Positions 46,183 through 58,300 of a stretch of 64,000 nt of DNA are shown piece after piece (the stretch's first letter is position 1; each line of letters opens with the position of its first letter). The notes beneath the pieces were generated by a model. The model was not told the origin of the DNA, made no database searches, and saw nothing but the letters and a program-made list of their open reading frames with translations. Location: contig CM034133.1 in NCBI GenBank assembly GCA_019914995.1, positions 5,518,001-5,582,000 of the forward strand. Reading direction: 5' to 3'. The DNA is from Acanthochlamys bracteata. Taxonomy: Eukaryota; Streptophyta; Magnoliopsida; Pandanales; Velloziaceae. The position numbers and the translations under genes were made by a program.

Positions 46183-46783
46183 TGATACACCTTAAGGTGT
46201 ATGACTCGGTGCACATGAGCTGATTTAACTAAAACTAAAGTTTACTTAATTTGATCAATAATGCATGCCTTTCTTCAAGGCTATGGCTCTATTTATAGTT
46301 GAAGAAAATACAATGCTGAGGAACTCCTTTCCTTATATAGCTCGCTACAGAAGTTCTAGTAAGAGTACAACTCAAATTAAAAGAGTCCCTAAAGGACTAC
46401 GCTTCCATTTGGCCTCGGCTAGCCGAATGCCACCTCAAGGCCCTAAAGGCTATTATTAGTAGAACTTTATGATTGCAGTACTTTTACCTACTTGAAATTT
46501 CTTAAGAATATAATGTCTAAGATATTTTAAAAGAATAGAGCTCCTAATAAACTCTACCACCTAATGGCTGGAACTGGACCAGATGCCATAATTGCACCCG
46601 GGTGCTGAATTTTGGCGCCCAGTCAAAATTCAAACGATATCCTAGGTGCATTAGGAACTGCACCCGGAACACAAGTGGCACATTGTTTCCACTCTCCTAA
46701 CTTTGCGTGGTCGTCTTAAAATCATCTCTCTGACATCATCTTTGCTCTCCTCCATCTCTTCCTCACCCTCCTTATCTAGCACA
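46183..46783 (-). repeat. 5' LTR of gypsy element 2
   Basis: Homologous to 40753-41350. On the minus strand it starts TGTGCTAGATAAGG and ends CCTTAAGGTGTATCA, which contains a small palindrome (ACACCTTAAGGTGT). Confidence 0.9.
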
Positions 46784-47326
46784 TCAGAAGTTCTTCAGAA
46801 ATTTATCAAATTATCTAAGATAATAGTTGTTGTTATTAGCTACTTATGTAGAATTTCAACTAATGTTTGATCAAGTTCGTTTAATATTGGGATACTGTTC
46901 TTAGGTTTTTGATTGAATTGATTGATGGGAGAAAGTGGATGTCAATTGAAGCAACAATGCCAACAGCGGAAGATCAGAAGGAAGAGGAAAGGACTCTAAG
47001 AGATATGGATTCACTTCTTTAGAAACCAATCAAGTTGAACTAGCTTCGCCTTCGTCTCACTAGTTGCCGCCAGTGAGCTCTTATGAGATCAAAGCTGGAG
47101 AAATTGACTCTAATTTTTGTGCTTGTCGCCGAATTTGTCTCGAGTTTGGTGGTGAACCTGCTTTTATTTTTTTAATTTTTTTATTTTGTTTTTGTTCATC
47201 TAATGTTTACTTGCTTTGTTGTGTTGGTGTAATTGTAGGGTGTGAGTTTCCGTGGTGTCATCCCTATATAATCAAGGCAAGTGCTGCAAATTTTATTATG
47301 TAAGAATCCACTTGTTATATTTCATA

Positions 47327-47369
<43 letters not shown>

Positions 47370-47720
47370 TGTTTATTTATATAGGAGGAGTTGATCTCAT
47401 TGTGCATATGCAAAGAAGCCAATAGTTTGTGCATCGATCATGCCTTGTTCACTGACATTTGGTATCTGTTTGAAAGGTAATCAGTTACTCCTTTTTATAT
47501 ATGTCAATCAGAGTAGAAAAAAGTTAATCTTATTTAGTTAGAATGGTAAAGTGAGACGGTGAGTAAGATGAATTTCTGTCAAAAATTTGAAATTCTATAA
47601 TTAAGTCAATAATTAGCTCGATAATAGTCAATATAAATTTGGTCAAAATCGACCTACTGGGTTTATCTAACGATTATGCTTACAAAACCAAGTAGTGAGA
47701 ATCAATGTAATCAAGAAAAC
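46784..47720. other. possible gene fragment, not recognised
   Basis: 46890-47160 has coding-like texture (for example LIDGRKWMSIEATMPTAEDQ with KEEERTLRDMDSLL, then a stop at 47020). Possible acceptor TTCTTAG and donor-like sites exist, but no confident exon chain or family. The segment abuts the gypsy element. A (ATT)n microsatellite lies at 47327-47370. Confidence 0.3.
47327..47370 (+). repeat. (ATT)n microsatellite
   Basis: About 14 ATT units in the fragmentary gene-like region. Confidence 0.95.
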
Positions 47721-48880
47721 CAATAATTACTTATACAATAATAACATGTGGCATAAAACATAATTCTGAATAATAAATTCAACCAATCAAAAACAATAGC
47801 AATGATAAGAACAAAGATAACGAAGAGGAAAACAAATAGAGTTTGGTGGGCATAAGAGAAAGTACAATTGATGAGTAGGAAATTTTTAGACGGAGAAGGT
47901 GGCATCGACAATGCAGAGGTGAAGGTGCTGGCGGAGCAAAAATAATAGAGAAATAAAGTTACTATAAAGAAATTAGGACATGGAAGGGCAAATTTGAAGA
48001 ATGCAACCACCTTTACGTTTGGTTTTAGGAAACCTTTTTAGATGGTGCAGTGCAATCACCAACTCCTGTAAGGTTCTTGATGTTCCTCGTGCTTCTGGGT
48101 ATACGAAAACAAATTTTGACTTCAGGTATTCTTGAAAGCAAAAAAAAAAAGTCAACTATTTTGTCGTATCAACAAACTAACATTGTGAACAAGAAAATCT
48201 TCTCAGTCCCTATGTGCATCTTCTACATTGTGTGCTTAGATTTGGTATTTGTATAGAGAATAACGAGGAAGGGAGAACAATTTCTTTCTGTGTGTTGGAT
48301 TAGAGTTTACTGTTAAGAGAGGAAGGAGAATAGGGTGGAGAACGGAAGGAAATTAGAAAATATGCATTGTTGGGGTGAAGCGTTACACCCCGAATCGGGG
48401 TGTAGTAGGGGTAAAAGAAAAATTATGATCACATGAGGTTTTCTTTTGTTTTCCCTTGTCTTGCCACTGTGCATGAGTGGAACCATTACTCCCCAAATCA
48501 AGGTGTAAACGGGGGAGACAAAATGTGTGCGTTTTCTTGCTAGGCTTTTCTCATTCTTGCCCACCACGTGCATTCTCTCCGCGCTCGCTCCCACGCTCTC
48601 CCAGCTCGCTCCCGCGCTCTCTACGCTCACTCTCGCTCTCATGAGATGGCGATCTGTCTCCGATGGGGTAGATTGGCACAGATTGATCCGTTTTGTGTTT
48701 TCCGCACTTTCTCCGACTTCCATTCGTCGGCGATCTGTCTCCGGTGAAACCTCGATTTCTCTTCATTCTTCGATTATAGCTAGATTTGATGTTTTTTCTT
48801 CTAATCCTCGAGATCTGACCTTTTTTCTCTTCTCACCACTGCAGTAGATCGGCATCACATCAATCTCAATCTGTTCAAGA
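47721..48880. other. mixed intergenic region with a hairpin repeat
   Basis: Contains the hairpin at 48384-48404 and a diverged copy at ~48486. 48560-48650 is rich in CTCGCTCCC/CTCTC words, giving open frames on both strands that look spurious. From about 48780 CTCGAGATCTGACC and repeated GTAGATCGGCAT words look like a plant gene leader, possibly for the transposase downstream. Confidence 0.35.
48384..48404. repeat. perfect 10-bp inverted repeat
   Basis: TACACCCCGA, one central base, then TCGGGGTGTA. A related but imperfect TACTCCCCAAATCAAGGTGT lies about 100 bp further on. They could be the ends of a small element. Confidence 0.7.
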
Positions 48881-49185
48881 TCTAGATTTTCACCGCCGCT
48901 GCGGTAGATCGGCATTCAGCCAATCTCTACCAATTCGACACTAGTTGATCAAAAAATTCAGCTTCTGTACTGTATGTAACAAATTATTTTTCTTTTATGA
49001 GTGCTTTGATTTAATGAAACTGATGAATATTATTGCTCTTGGATGCGTCATTGATTCCTACATGCTTCGGTATTGATTTATTGGAGTTGGTTAAACTTTT
49101 CCTTTGTTCTTCTATTTTTTTCTTTCTTCCTAAGAGTTTTGTGTGCTGTGGGAGACAAATATCTTTGGTCAGTGCTACTGTTTTT

Positions 49186-50375
49186 TGTTTTTTTTTTTTT
49201 GGCTAAAAGTCTTAATTGTTCGTTGTATAAAATAGAATGTGTTGAGAGTTATTTGTTTACCCTCTGTGTATTTGAATAGAATATTAGATAACTCCAATAT
49301 ATATATATTTTGTGTTCATATGGAGTTGTCTTGTGAGTCTTCAAGTAGTTTGCATTTCGGTCTTTCGTCATAGTTGATCATTGCTACTTTTTCTTTTCTT
49401 TTCGTTTTTGTGTCGAAAGTTTTAATTTTTTGTTGTATAAAATGGAAGTGTATTGAGAGTTGTCTTTTTAACCCTCTATGTATTTGAATAGAACATTAGG
49501 TAACTCTAATATTATTTTTTGTTTTCATATGGAGTTATCTTATGGATCTTCAAGTAATTTCATGGTGGTCTTTTGTTATAGTTGATCATTGCTACTTTTT
49601 TTTTTTTTTGCTGAAAGCTGTTGTATAAAATGGTAGTGTTGAAGTTATGTTTTCTTACCCTCTGTGTATTTGAATAAAACATTAGGTAACTCCGCTATTT
49701 TTTTTTCTTTTCATATGGAATTGTCTTATGCATCTTCAAGTAGTTTGCATGGTGGCCTTTTGTTATAGTTGATCATTCTACTGCTTTTTTTTTTTTGTTG
49801 AAAATTTTTATTTTTTGTTGTATAAAATGGAAGTGTGTTGAGAGTTGGTTTTTTCTACCCTCTGTCTGTTGGAATAAAATATTAGGTAACTTGAACATCT
49901 TTTTTCTGTTTTCATATGAAGTTGTCTTGTGGATCTTCACGTAGTTTGCATGGTGGTTTTTGTTATAATTGATCATTGCTATTATTTTTTTTATTGAAAG
50001 TTTTAATATTTTATTGTATAAAATAGAAGTGTGTTGAGAGTTGTTTTTATTTACCCTCTATGTATTTGAATAGAACTTTAGGTAACTCAAATATATATTT
50101 TTCTGTTTTCATATGAAGTTGTCTTATGAATCTTCAAGTAGTGTGCATGGTAGTCTTTTGTTACAGTTGATCATTACTATTGCTTTTTTTTAAAAATTTT
50201 TTTACTGAAAGTTTTAATTTTTTGTTGTACAAAATGGAAGTATGTTGAGAGTTTTTTTTTTTACCCTTTGTGTATTTGAATAGAACATTAGGTAACTTCA
50301 ACAATTTTTTTTTCATATGGAGTTGTCTTGTAGATCTTCAGGTAGTTTGCATGGTAGTCTTTTGTTGTAATTTGT
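49186..50375 (+). repeat. about six tandem ~200-bp units
   Basis: Each unit contains GTTGTATAAAAT, then GTGTATTTGAATAGAA, TTAGGTAACT, TTCATATGGAGTTGTCTTG (or close variants), CTTCAAGTAGTTTGCAT and TAGTTGATCATT. The CTTCAAGTAG word recurs every ~185-210 bp from about 49337 to 50340. Poly-T tracts vary in length between units. It lies between a leader-like sequence and the Harbinger transposase and could be intronic. Confidence 0.88.
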
Positions 50376-50839
50376 TGCTAAGTAGGAAACAATCAAGAGA
50401 GGTTTGGTACAATATATGCAGTGAAAGTTTTGTCTTTTGAATTTGAGAAGTAGGGTTGAGTTTCGTTAAGGTAATGTTTCTTGTCAACTACCAAGTGTAA
50501 AGTAGTAATAGTTTTTGTTGCAGTAGTTGCTGTTTTTGTTGATGCAAATACTTGTATCAACTGCACAACTTGATGCAGAAGTCATACAGTAGCATTGCAT
50601 GTGACCTATATGTACAGTCAAATGTTGTTAAATGTATGTTGGTACGTCATATATATATAGTGTTGAGTATTGTTAGTAGTTTATATTGTTGTGAATTATT
50701 TGTTAAATTGGCTTATTGCATGCATTTTTTGCAGTTTGGCTTACTATTCATAATGGATGATAACTTGATGAGACTCTAAATGTTGCATTATGCTATGGGA
50801 TTTTTCGTTTTTGTTGTTGTCCATTGTGTGATGTTACAA
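50376..50839. other. non-coding spacer before transposase
   Basis: No repeat unit or exon recognised. The ORF at 50552-50779 has no family resemblance. Confidence 0.4.
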
Positions 50840-52073
50840 AACCCACTTAAGAGAAAGCTAATTGAAATTGGTGGTGTTGTTGAAGAAGAAAGGAAAAGGA
50901 TTCAACGTGAAGTACTTAGTTCAATTTCTAATGAAGCTAGATGTGAATTTGTCATATGAGTCCATCAGCATTTAGAAAGTGATATGATATATTAGTAACA
51001 TATGGTGGTTTTCGACCTAAAAAATGAACTAGTGTCGAAGATAAGTTATTAGTTTTATGTGCATTGTTGGACAAAAGCTAATGAATCGTTTAGCACAAGG
51101 TATTTTCCAACATTTCGGAGAGACTATTAGCCGTCACTTTCATAGTGTTTTGAAGGCTGTCATAAAATTAGAGGAAAAATTGGTGCAACAACCTGATAGA
51201 TTATGAGTTCCTACATAAATATATAATAGCCATATATACTATCCGTATTTCAAGGTAAACATAATATTCCAACTCCTACTTATCATAATTCTGTATTAGA
51301 TAACTTACTAAGTAATAAGTGCTAATGCCAAAATTGTGTTGGTGCAATTGATGGAACACATATTCGAATTAAAGTTTCCTCAAGAGATGCTGCTAGATAT
51401 CGTGGTAGAAAAGAATATCCTACACAAAATGTTCTCGCTATTTGTATCTTTGATCTCAAGCTCACATATGTTGTAGCCGGTTGAGAAGGATCAGCATCGG
51501 ACTCTAAAATATTAAAAAGTGCATTAAGAAGACGTTTTTCACTAAGAATACTACAAGGTAACCACAAATTAATTAAATATAAGTTCATTAGTATTATGGT
51601 AACATTTTCTTGATATGTTGATTTTAGATAAATTCTATATTGTTGATACTGGATTCATGACAACAAGTGGACTAATTACACCTTATAGGAGGATCATGTA
51701 TCTTTTACGAGACTATTCATCAAATCCACTAAAAAATTATCAAGAATAATTCAATCTTCGACATGCAAACAATTGAAAGAGCTTTTGGCATACTCAAGAA
51801 ATGATTCCCTATTATTTCAAGTTCAGATGAACCGTTCTTTTCTGTTGAAACCCAAATGAAAATCATAATAGCATGTTACATTATACGTAATTATCTTATG
51901 AATGAAGATCCAGATGATGAACTTATTAGGGAAGTCAATGAAGAGCTTGCCAACCAACCAATTGCACCCAACACTCATTGTGACAATGAGGGTCACTATG
52001 AAGAGACACATCAAGGAGAGTCAATTAGAGATCAAATTGCTCAAGCTATATGGAGGGATTACAGCAGATCTTA
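50840..52073 (+). pseudogene. PIF/Harbinger transposase (DDE superfamily 4)
   Basis: Order of motifs: FQHFGETISRHFHSVLKAVI, CVGAIDGTHIRIKVSSRDAA (first Asp, about 51350), IFDLKLTYVVAG and EGSASDSKIL (second Asp, about 51500), FYIVDTGFMTTSGLITPYRR, TIERAFGILKK (Glu, about 51775) and the C-terminus LMNEDPDDEL with RDQIAQAIWRDYSRS. The catalytic triad is readable, but stops and frameshifts (for example 50957, 51207, 51482, 51808) inactivate the gene. It would excise and insert Harbinger elements and Tourist-like MITEs. A small intron may lie at about 51255-51325. Confidence 0.88.
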
Positions 52074-52289
52074 ATATCATGTTATATGCATCTTTCAAGC
52101 AGTAATATTCTTATGATGTTGTATGTTAATTATGATGTATTAATCATATTCGTGTGGATTGCATTTTGATTAACATTATGTTTGCTTTTTATGATATTAT
52201 ATATTTGGATGTTGTCTTAGTATTTTGACCATTTGATAACTTAATTTTTAATTGTATGTGTTTCTCTATATTAATGTAAAGAAATCAAG

Positions 52290-52500
52290 ATGTCATTGAA
52301 GAGGAAGACATCCACAAGTGGTGGGAGCCAAGTTCATTTGTTATGGACTTCGGTTATGGTTGATGCTCTTATTTATGATGTACTACATCAACATGATCTG
52401 GAAAATCGGGCCAATGGTACCTTTAAGATATAAGCATATGATAATGTACTTAAAGAGATGAGAGAATTATTTCTGATAAAACACTAAATAAAGATAAACT
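52290..52500 (+). pseudogene. Myb/SANT-like protein of PIF/Harbinger element
   Basis: MSLKRKTSTSGGSQVHLLWT, then MVDALIYDVLHQHDLENR, ANGTFKI, a stop, AYDNVLKEMRELF. This matches the Myb/SANT-like domain (Myb_DNA-bind_3 type) of the second protein encoded by plant Harbinger elements, which assists transposase nuclear import and DNA binding. It lies 216 bp downstream of the transposase in the same orientation, as expected. Truncated by stops. Confidence 0.78.
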
Positions 52501-53277
52501 TCAAAATCATATTAAGTACATTAAAAAAATTGCTCCAGTATGGTACTTATCAAACAGCTTTCTTTAGATAGATTGTGTATCCTTGCAAATGATTTTGTGT
52601 TAAATGAATAACTATGGCTATTGTTCTACAGTTAAAAAATTACATTTATCTTGGTGTTCTGTTTATAGTACTATTTAACTGCTGTTATGCATGACCATTT
52701 AAGTTTCTGTCTTTATCCTAGGGATCATTCAGTGGAGTTATTTGACTTTCTTCTGCTACATGTAGTTTGAGTTCTGCAGTTTTGGATTGTTACCCATGGT
52801 AAACCACATTTACATCATTCTATTTTTGCATGGAGTTATTTGAAAATGTTGGAATGAAATTTTTATTTTTGCAGCAATTCACTATGAATTTTAGGTAGTT
52901 AGATGTATTAGTAAATAGTGATGAATGCTAATAGATGTAAAAGCCATGCAAGTATTTATATATGGACTCTTTTGACCATATTCTAGTTTTCCTATAGTCT
53001 TTCCAATATGATCATTTGGTATTCTGCTGGTTTGTGTTGGTTCCCAATGTATCCTACCAGTCGGGCATTGTTATTCCACCTTACAGAGGTAAGCAATTCT
53101 AAAAGTACCTCCTATGATACCTGACCATCATTAACTCTCCTAGAGCTTTCGGAAGTTTTTCCTAGGATAGTTTATGTGATACTTCATCTTGATATGGTGT
53201 ACAGTTAAATCAAATAATCAATGCTGTCATGCAAATTCTGACTTCTACTTTTCTTCTATAACTTTTTGGGTCTTTAG
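52501..53277. other. intron-like or intergenic, no exon called
   Basis: Pyrimidine/T-rich sequence like intron. A donor CAGAG|GTAAGC at 53090 could end an upstream exon of the fragment below, but frames conflict. Confidence 0.35.
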
Positions 53278-53609
53278 GCTAGTAAGGTTGGAGTTATCAC
53301 CTAAAGAAAAAGTGGTAGTTTCTAAAAATATGGGAACGATAAGGTAAGTGGTTATGCAACTTTTTTCTTGATTATTATTAGAGTTACCATCTTACGTGAT
53401 TCATCTATACTTGTCGTAGGAAAAATGGTTTCTCACTGATAGAGGATATAGATGCACTGTCTGGAAGTCATTTTCTAGTGAAAGCTGTTCCATTTAGTAA
53501 AAATATTGCCTTTGCAAATCCACTAGATGGTGCCCTTGAGAAATGCCCAATGGATTATGTGATTCAACTTGTTGCTGGAGATTTTGTTTCTTTTTTTGGT
53601 GAGGTTTGA
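53278..53609 (+). pseudogene. two-exon gene fragment, family not recognised
   Basis: Exon 53278-53343 (RLELSPKEKVVVSKNMGTIR; acceptor TCTTTAG, donor AG|GTAAGT) and exon 53420 onward (KNGFSLIEDIDALSGSHFLV then KAVPFSKNIAFANPLDGALE, CPMDYVIQLVAGDFVSFFGE) join in phase across a short intron. The second exon ends at donor GAG|GTTTGA or a stop at 53607-53609. Both splice junctions and the frame are intact, and codon texture contrasts with the flanking AT-rich DNA. Upstream exons cannot be identified. It may be the 3' end of a real gene, a decayed copy, or a piece captured by a transposon. Confidence 0.5.
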
Positions 53610-53779
53610 AAAGATTATGTTATTGTAATGCTCTTATGCTATGCCTTTATGTTAGATGTTCCAACAATTCAAACTTCCAGTGAGGCTCACCTCACTTTTG
53701 ATTTGATTTGCAAGCAAACCTTTCCTTTTGTTTGAAGAGAAATGTGCAGCGTGCTTTGGTATACCAAAAGCCGTGATTA

Positions 53780-56700
53780 CCTATTATAGCATATTTATAA
53801 TATATAATTATAGTGTTATTGTAAATAATCATTTTCTTATAATATGATACACTGGATAATTACATATACAAATAATAATATATTTCTATATTTGAAATTA
53901 ACTTAAAAAAATATTTTTATAAACTAATTATTAAATTTAATATAATAATATTTGAAAATATTCATAAAGTTAATATTAGTATTACAAATAAAACGTAAGT
54001 AAGAAATAAATAATATACAAAAAATATTTCATAATATATATATCAATTATTATGTTATAAAGAATATTTCAATTTTTTTATATTATTTTTCAGGTTTTAA
54101 GTTACTTTTGCCAAACATTTTCTTTATTTTTTTCTTAAATTAGTTTTATCCAAACATATAGCTATTTTTAAAAAAAGTTCACATCTACTTTTTTAGAAAA
54201 GAATCAGAAAAATAACTTTTTCATAAAAGTTAAAAACTTTTCAGTTCAGCCAATTGATCCATTAATTTGTCAGTCCGAAGCATTTGAAAAGAAAGCAGAA
54301 AATATAACTAATATTCTAATTTTAAATAACATACTATAAGAAAATGCATTTTAGTTGTTATTCCTAATTTCTTTTTTATCTTTACTTTTTAAATCTAATT
54401 ACAATTTATTCTTACACTTTTTTTCTTACTAATTTATCCAAATAATATTATTTTTTTTTTCTTTTTTTTTTCTAACTTTTCATTCCATTCTCCCTCCTAG
54501 TTTTTATTACTAATGCAATCCAAATGAATTATTAATGATATTTCCATCTATATCTGTTTCATAGTAAGTGACCAATAACAGGAGATCTAGCTACTCAAAT
54601 GGCTCAGCGTTGTAAATTATTTTTAAATTAAATTTTTTCTAAAATATAATATATTTTTATCTATTTTAAAAAATAAATTTCATATTTTTTATCTCAAAAA
54701 TAGTAAAAATAAATAATAAATAATTTTATTACGTAGAATTGTTTTATATTTTTTAATTTTTAATAAAATTTTTAAATATATTAAAAAATTAAAAAATTAT
54801 TTTAAAAAAAGTTTAGCCAACGTTCCTCAAAGTCTCAGTTTCTTAAGCTTTAAAAGGTACAATTCGACGATGATAGACTGATAGGCAGTAATGTACACGC
54901 AAAATTGTCTTGGTACAATCAAATCCGGATCTGCTGATTAATCTTTGTACTGTTTCTGTGAAGTTGCTGCAAAAGCCAGCTTCTCCTGCTTCTAGTTGTA
55001 CTTCTCCCCCTTCTTAAGTAAAACCTTTTTGTTTTAACACTAACGTTTAACTTTTTAAGCTTATTAACTTGGATCATTCATTTTTTTCCTATGTGGAATT
55101 TCATCTGCTGGTGATGAGAATATGAGTATAAGCATTGGTAGCATAATTGTCAAATCCAGATTTAACCGTACCAGTCGACTCAAAAATTGTCAATCCGAAC
55201 GGTAAATTGATTCGAATTTTTAAAAAATAAAAAAATTATTTCTTTATTTAATGCTCTGCGAAGTATTAAATAAAAGCATTAATAAGTATTTAATAAGAAG
55301 CATTGAATGAAGCGTAGCATGAATAAAAAATATTAAATAAAATAGGCATAGTATTGATAAGTAATAAAGTATGAATAAGTTTAGACTGAAATTTATAAAT
55401 TATTATTTTTTTTGGGTCAATCTGCTGACCCGCCAAGTAAATCGTAACTCGTCGACCCGGATAAATTTTCGGGTCGATAAGCAGTTTTATTTTTTTAACT
55501 ATGCTCGGTAGATTGATAGTGGATGATTAATTATTAATGCAACTAATAATTGAAAATAACTGGTAAGTAAACATTTAGAAGGATTTAACAAGTAACCATG
55601 ACATTTCTAAAACAGTTCGTGTAGTCCAACCATTATGTTATAAATGGACGTTTCAATCTTTTCAGTTTCTTTAGCTAAACATTTTTTTAAAAACTTTTTA
55701 AAAAATTTAATTTTATTAAACAGAATTTATTTTTAGAAAAATTTGCAGTTATATTTTTAAAAAGAATAATAACTTCTTAAAACATTGAAAATTTTGAACA
55801 TAGCCAACCGGCCCCTTACAAGAATTTGATCACCCAGAAAAGTGATATGACTAAAGAGGTAAGTTATGAAAATATTTTAAAACCAAGACTAAGGGGTGTT
55901 TAGAACTGTTTATAAAATATAGTTTTTTTAAAATAAAAAATATTTTTGTTTTTTTTTTAAAATGAGTTCTATTTTTTTTATTTTAAAAAAAAATAGAAAT
56001 ACGTAATAAAAATATCTCATTATGTAAAATTTTTTTACATTTTTTTAATTTTTAATAAATTTTCTAAATATTTATAAATTATATATTAAAAAATATAAAA
56101 TAAAAAAAATTAAAATATAGTTTATCAAACGCTACGCGCTCAATTTGACAATACTGCCAAAGAGATGCCTTCTTACCATAAAGAGTAAGATTATTTATCA
56201 TCTCTCTTCAAGTTTTCATATAAAGTTATATCTTAATATAAAGGTTGTTCACTCGTAAGAAAATGATGACAAAGTTAGTTTATAAAATATGAATGTGTAA
56301 TAATAAATACAGAATCGTTTTGAAACTCGATCTAAGGCCAAAAAAAATGAATTATAGATAAAATAAAACAGCACGTATTCTATATTTCTTAATTTGAATA
56401 AGAGGACACTTCATAATGCTTATGAAAAAAATCTTTTATAATAAAAATATTTTAAATATTTTTCAAAAAATAAATTTAATTATTTTAAATTTAAATATAT
56501 AATAAGAAATTCATTTATTAAATTTTAAAAATTATAAAATAATATAAAGAATTTATTGAGAAATGATGAGAGATATTTAGAAGTATTTTTGAAATAAAAT
56601 TTTTTAAAATAAAAGTTTTTATTTTTTAAAAAAATCAGTTTTATTTATTTATTTCAAAAACATAAAAAATTTTAGTATATAGAATTTTTGTATATTTCTA

Positions 56701-57960
56701 AATTTCAAAATAAATTCTTTAAATATATATTAAAATATATTAAAAAATATAAATAAAAAATTAGAAAGTTATAACGGAAAGTAAAACGCACGCTGTCAGT
56801 TGTACCAATTATCAAAACGGTAGCACAGTAACGCTATTTTTTAATTTTTTATTTACATTTTTAATATATATTTTATAAATATTTGAAAATCTTATTTAAA
56901 ATTTAAAATAAATTTTACGTAATTAAATATTTTTATTACATTATTTCTTTAAAAAAATTACTTTTTCAAAAAAGAAAAATATTTTTTATTTTAAAAATTT
57001 TCGTTTCGTAATCACTCCAAACATACCCAATTGGGCGGCTGTAGTTTCCGCTAGAAAACGACGGCTCAGTAATTAACGTAGGCTATTTAGACAGATCGTT
57101 TGAAATTGCTTTTTGTACGTTATGAAAATATTTTTTATTTTAAATTTTTTACTTTATTATATAAAATTAATTTAGTAATTTATAAAACTATAAAAAAAAT
57201 TTTGTATTAAAAATTTTATTATTATTTATTTTTTCTGTAAACACAAAACAAAAAATTATTTTTTTAAATATAATAAAAATATTTTTTTCTGTTAATAAAT
57301 TTTATTTTAAAATACTCCCGACTTCTGAAAATAGAAGTGCTTCACTGAAAACGCCGAGACCGGCAGCGGAGAAACTAATGTGATTTTCTGTTAATTATAA
57401 ATTTAATAAGAAACAGTACATCTTTATCTTATTCTAGCAGAAGTTATAGTACTGAGTAAGAGCATATATGTGAATAATGACAAAACAAAATTAAGTTAAA
57501 ATTTAAAAATAGGTAGGTGATGTATAACTACTACCTATAGTAGATACGGTCAGTATCTTATTTAAATTAAAATCAATTAAGTATGATTCGAGTTTTTATC
57601 TAATGAGTACGAAAACGATTTGTGATAGCTTCATTTATGAATTCAAAAAGTATTTACAACTTCTTTAAAGTTTTATAACACAATCAAAATATTGACACTG
57701 TTATACAATTGAACAACATATATAAAAACATCAAAAGATTAAAGGACAAATTTGAAGTGATTATGAAATAATTTTTTTAATTAAAATTATTTTAAAAATA
57801 TTTTAATAATAAATTCTATATTTTTATTTGAAATAATAATAACTAATATTAATATTTTCATATATGTAATTTCATTAAATTTTTAAATAAATTTTATAAA
57901 AATTTATTAAAAAAATAAAATAAAAATTATAACAAAGAATTCTAAAAATGACTGCAAAAA
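53780..57960. repeat. AT-rich block of decayed MITE-like repeats
   Basis: Homopolymer-rich AT sequence without genes. Possible element ends include GGGGTGTTTAGAACTG (55893) paired with TATCAAACGCTACGC (56121-56135), and CACTCCAAACATACCC (57015). Repeated TTTATAAATAT and TAAATTTTTTA words recur. A pair of TCGACCCG-rich segments near 55160-55490 is more GC-rich. Boundaries of individual copies cannot be fixed by eye. Confidence 0.5.
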
Positions 57961-58300
57961 ATGGTGCCTAAAATTTGCAGCATATGTGGGGTTTGTTGCC
58001 GGTGTCAAGGAAAGTCGATCTGTAGTGACTTTACGTACGGAAGTAAATAAGAGCAGCACATTTTGTTTGCTAGCGAAGAAAAAATGAAAGCAGCTTCTGT
58101 CGTACTGAGATGATATTTAGAAATTTCACAAGAATGTAAATTGTCTATTTTTCCTTTTTTTAATGAGAGAAGAGAAAAAGAAAAGAAAGAATGTAGCACT
58201 ATGGCGTTAAAAAGAGTAACAATTTATTGCATAAACTAAATTCCTAAATGACAAACTATAGTGCTATTAATGACGACGATCATTATTATCTATAAACAGC
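57961..58300. other. intergenic, no gene
   Basis: The minus-strand ORF at 58005-58199 has no family resemblance and is probably chance. Confidence 0.45.

Larger units (their letters stand above)
40753..46783 (-). mobile_element. Ty3-gypsy element 2, minus strand, related to element 1
   Basis: LTRs 40753-41350 and 46183-46783 (both start TGATACACCTTAAGGTGTAT on the plus strand) bracket minus-strand gag, zinc knuckle, protease, RT, RNase H and integrase remnants. The primer site TTGGTATCAGAGC sits next to the right-hand (5') LTR. Outer 5-bp flanks (TGTTG and TCAGA) do not match, so the duplication has decayed or the ends come from different copies. Protein motifs closely parallel the plus-strand element at 26114-31644. 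Confidence 0.9.

Noticed and set aside
48313..48847. Overlapping plus- and minus-strand ORFs of more than 100 codons
   Set aside because: They overlap in opposite strands within CTCTC/GAGAG-rich sequence, with no domain or splice support.
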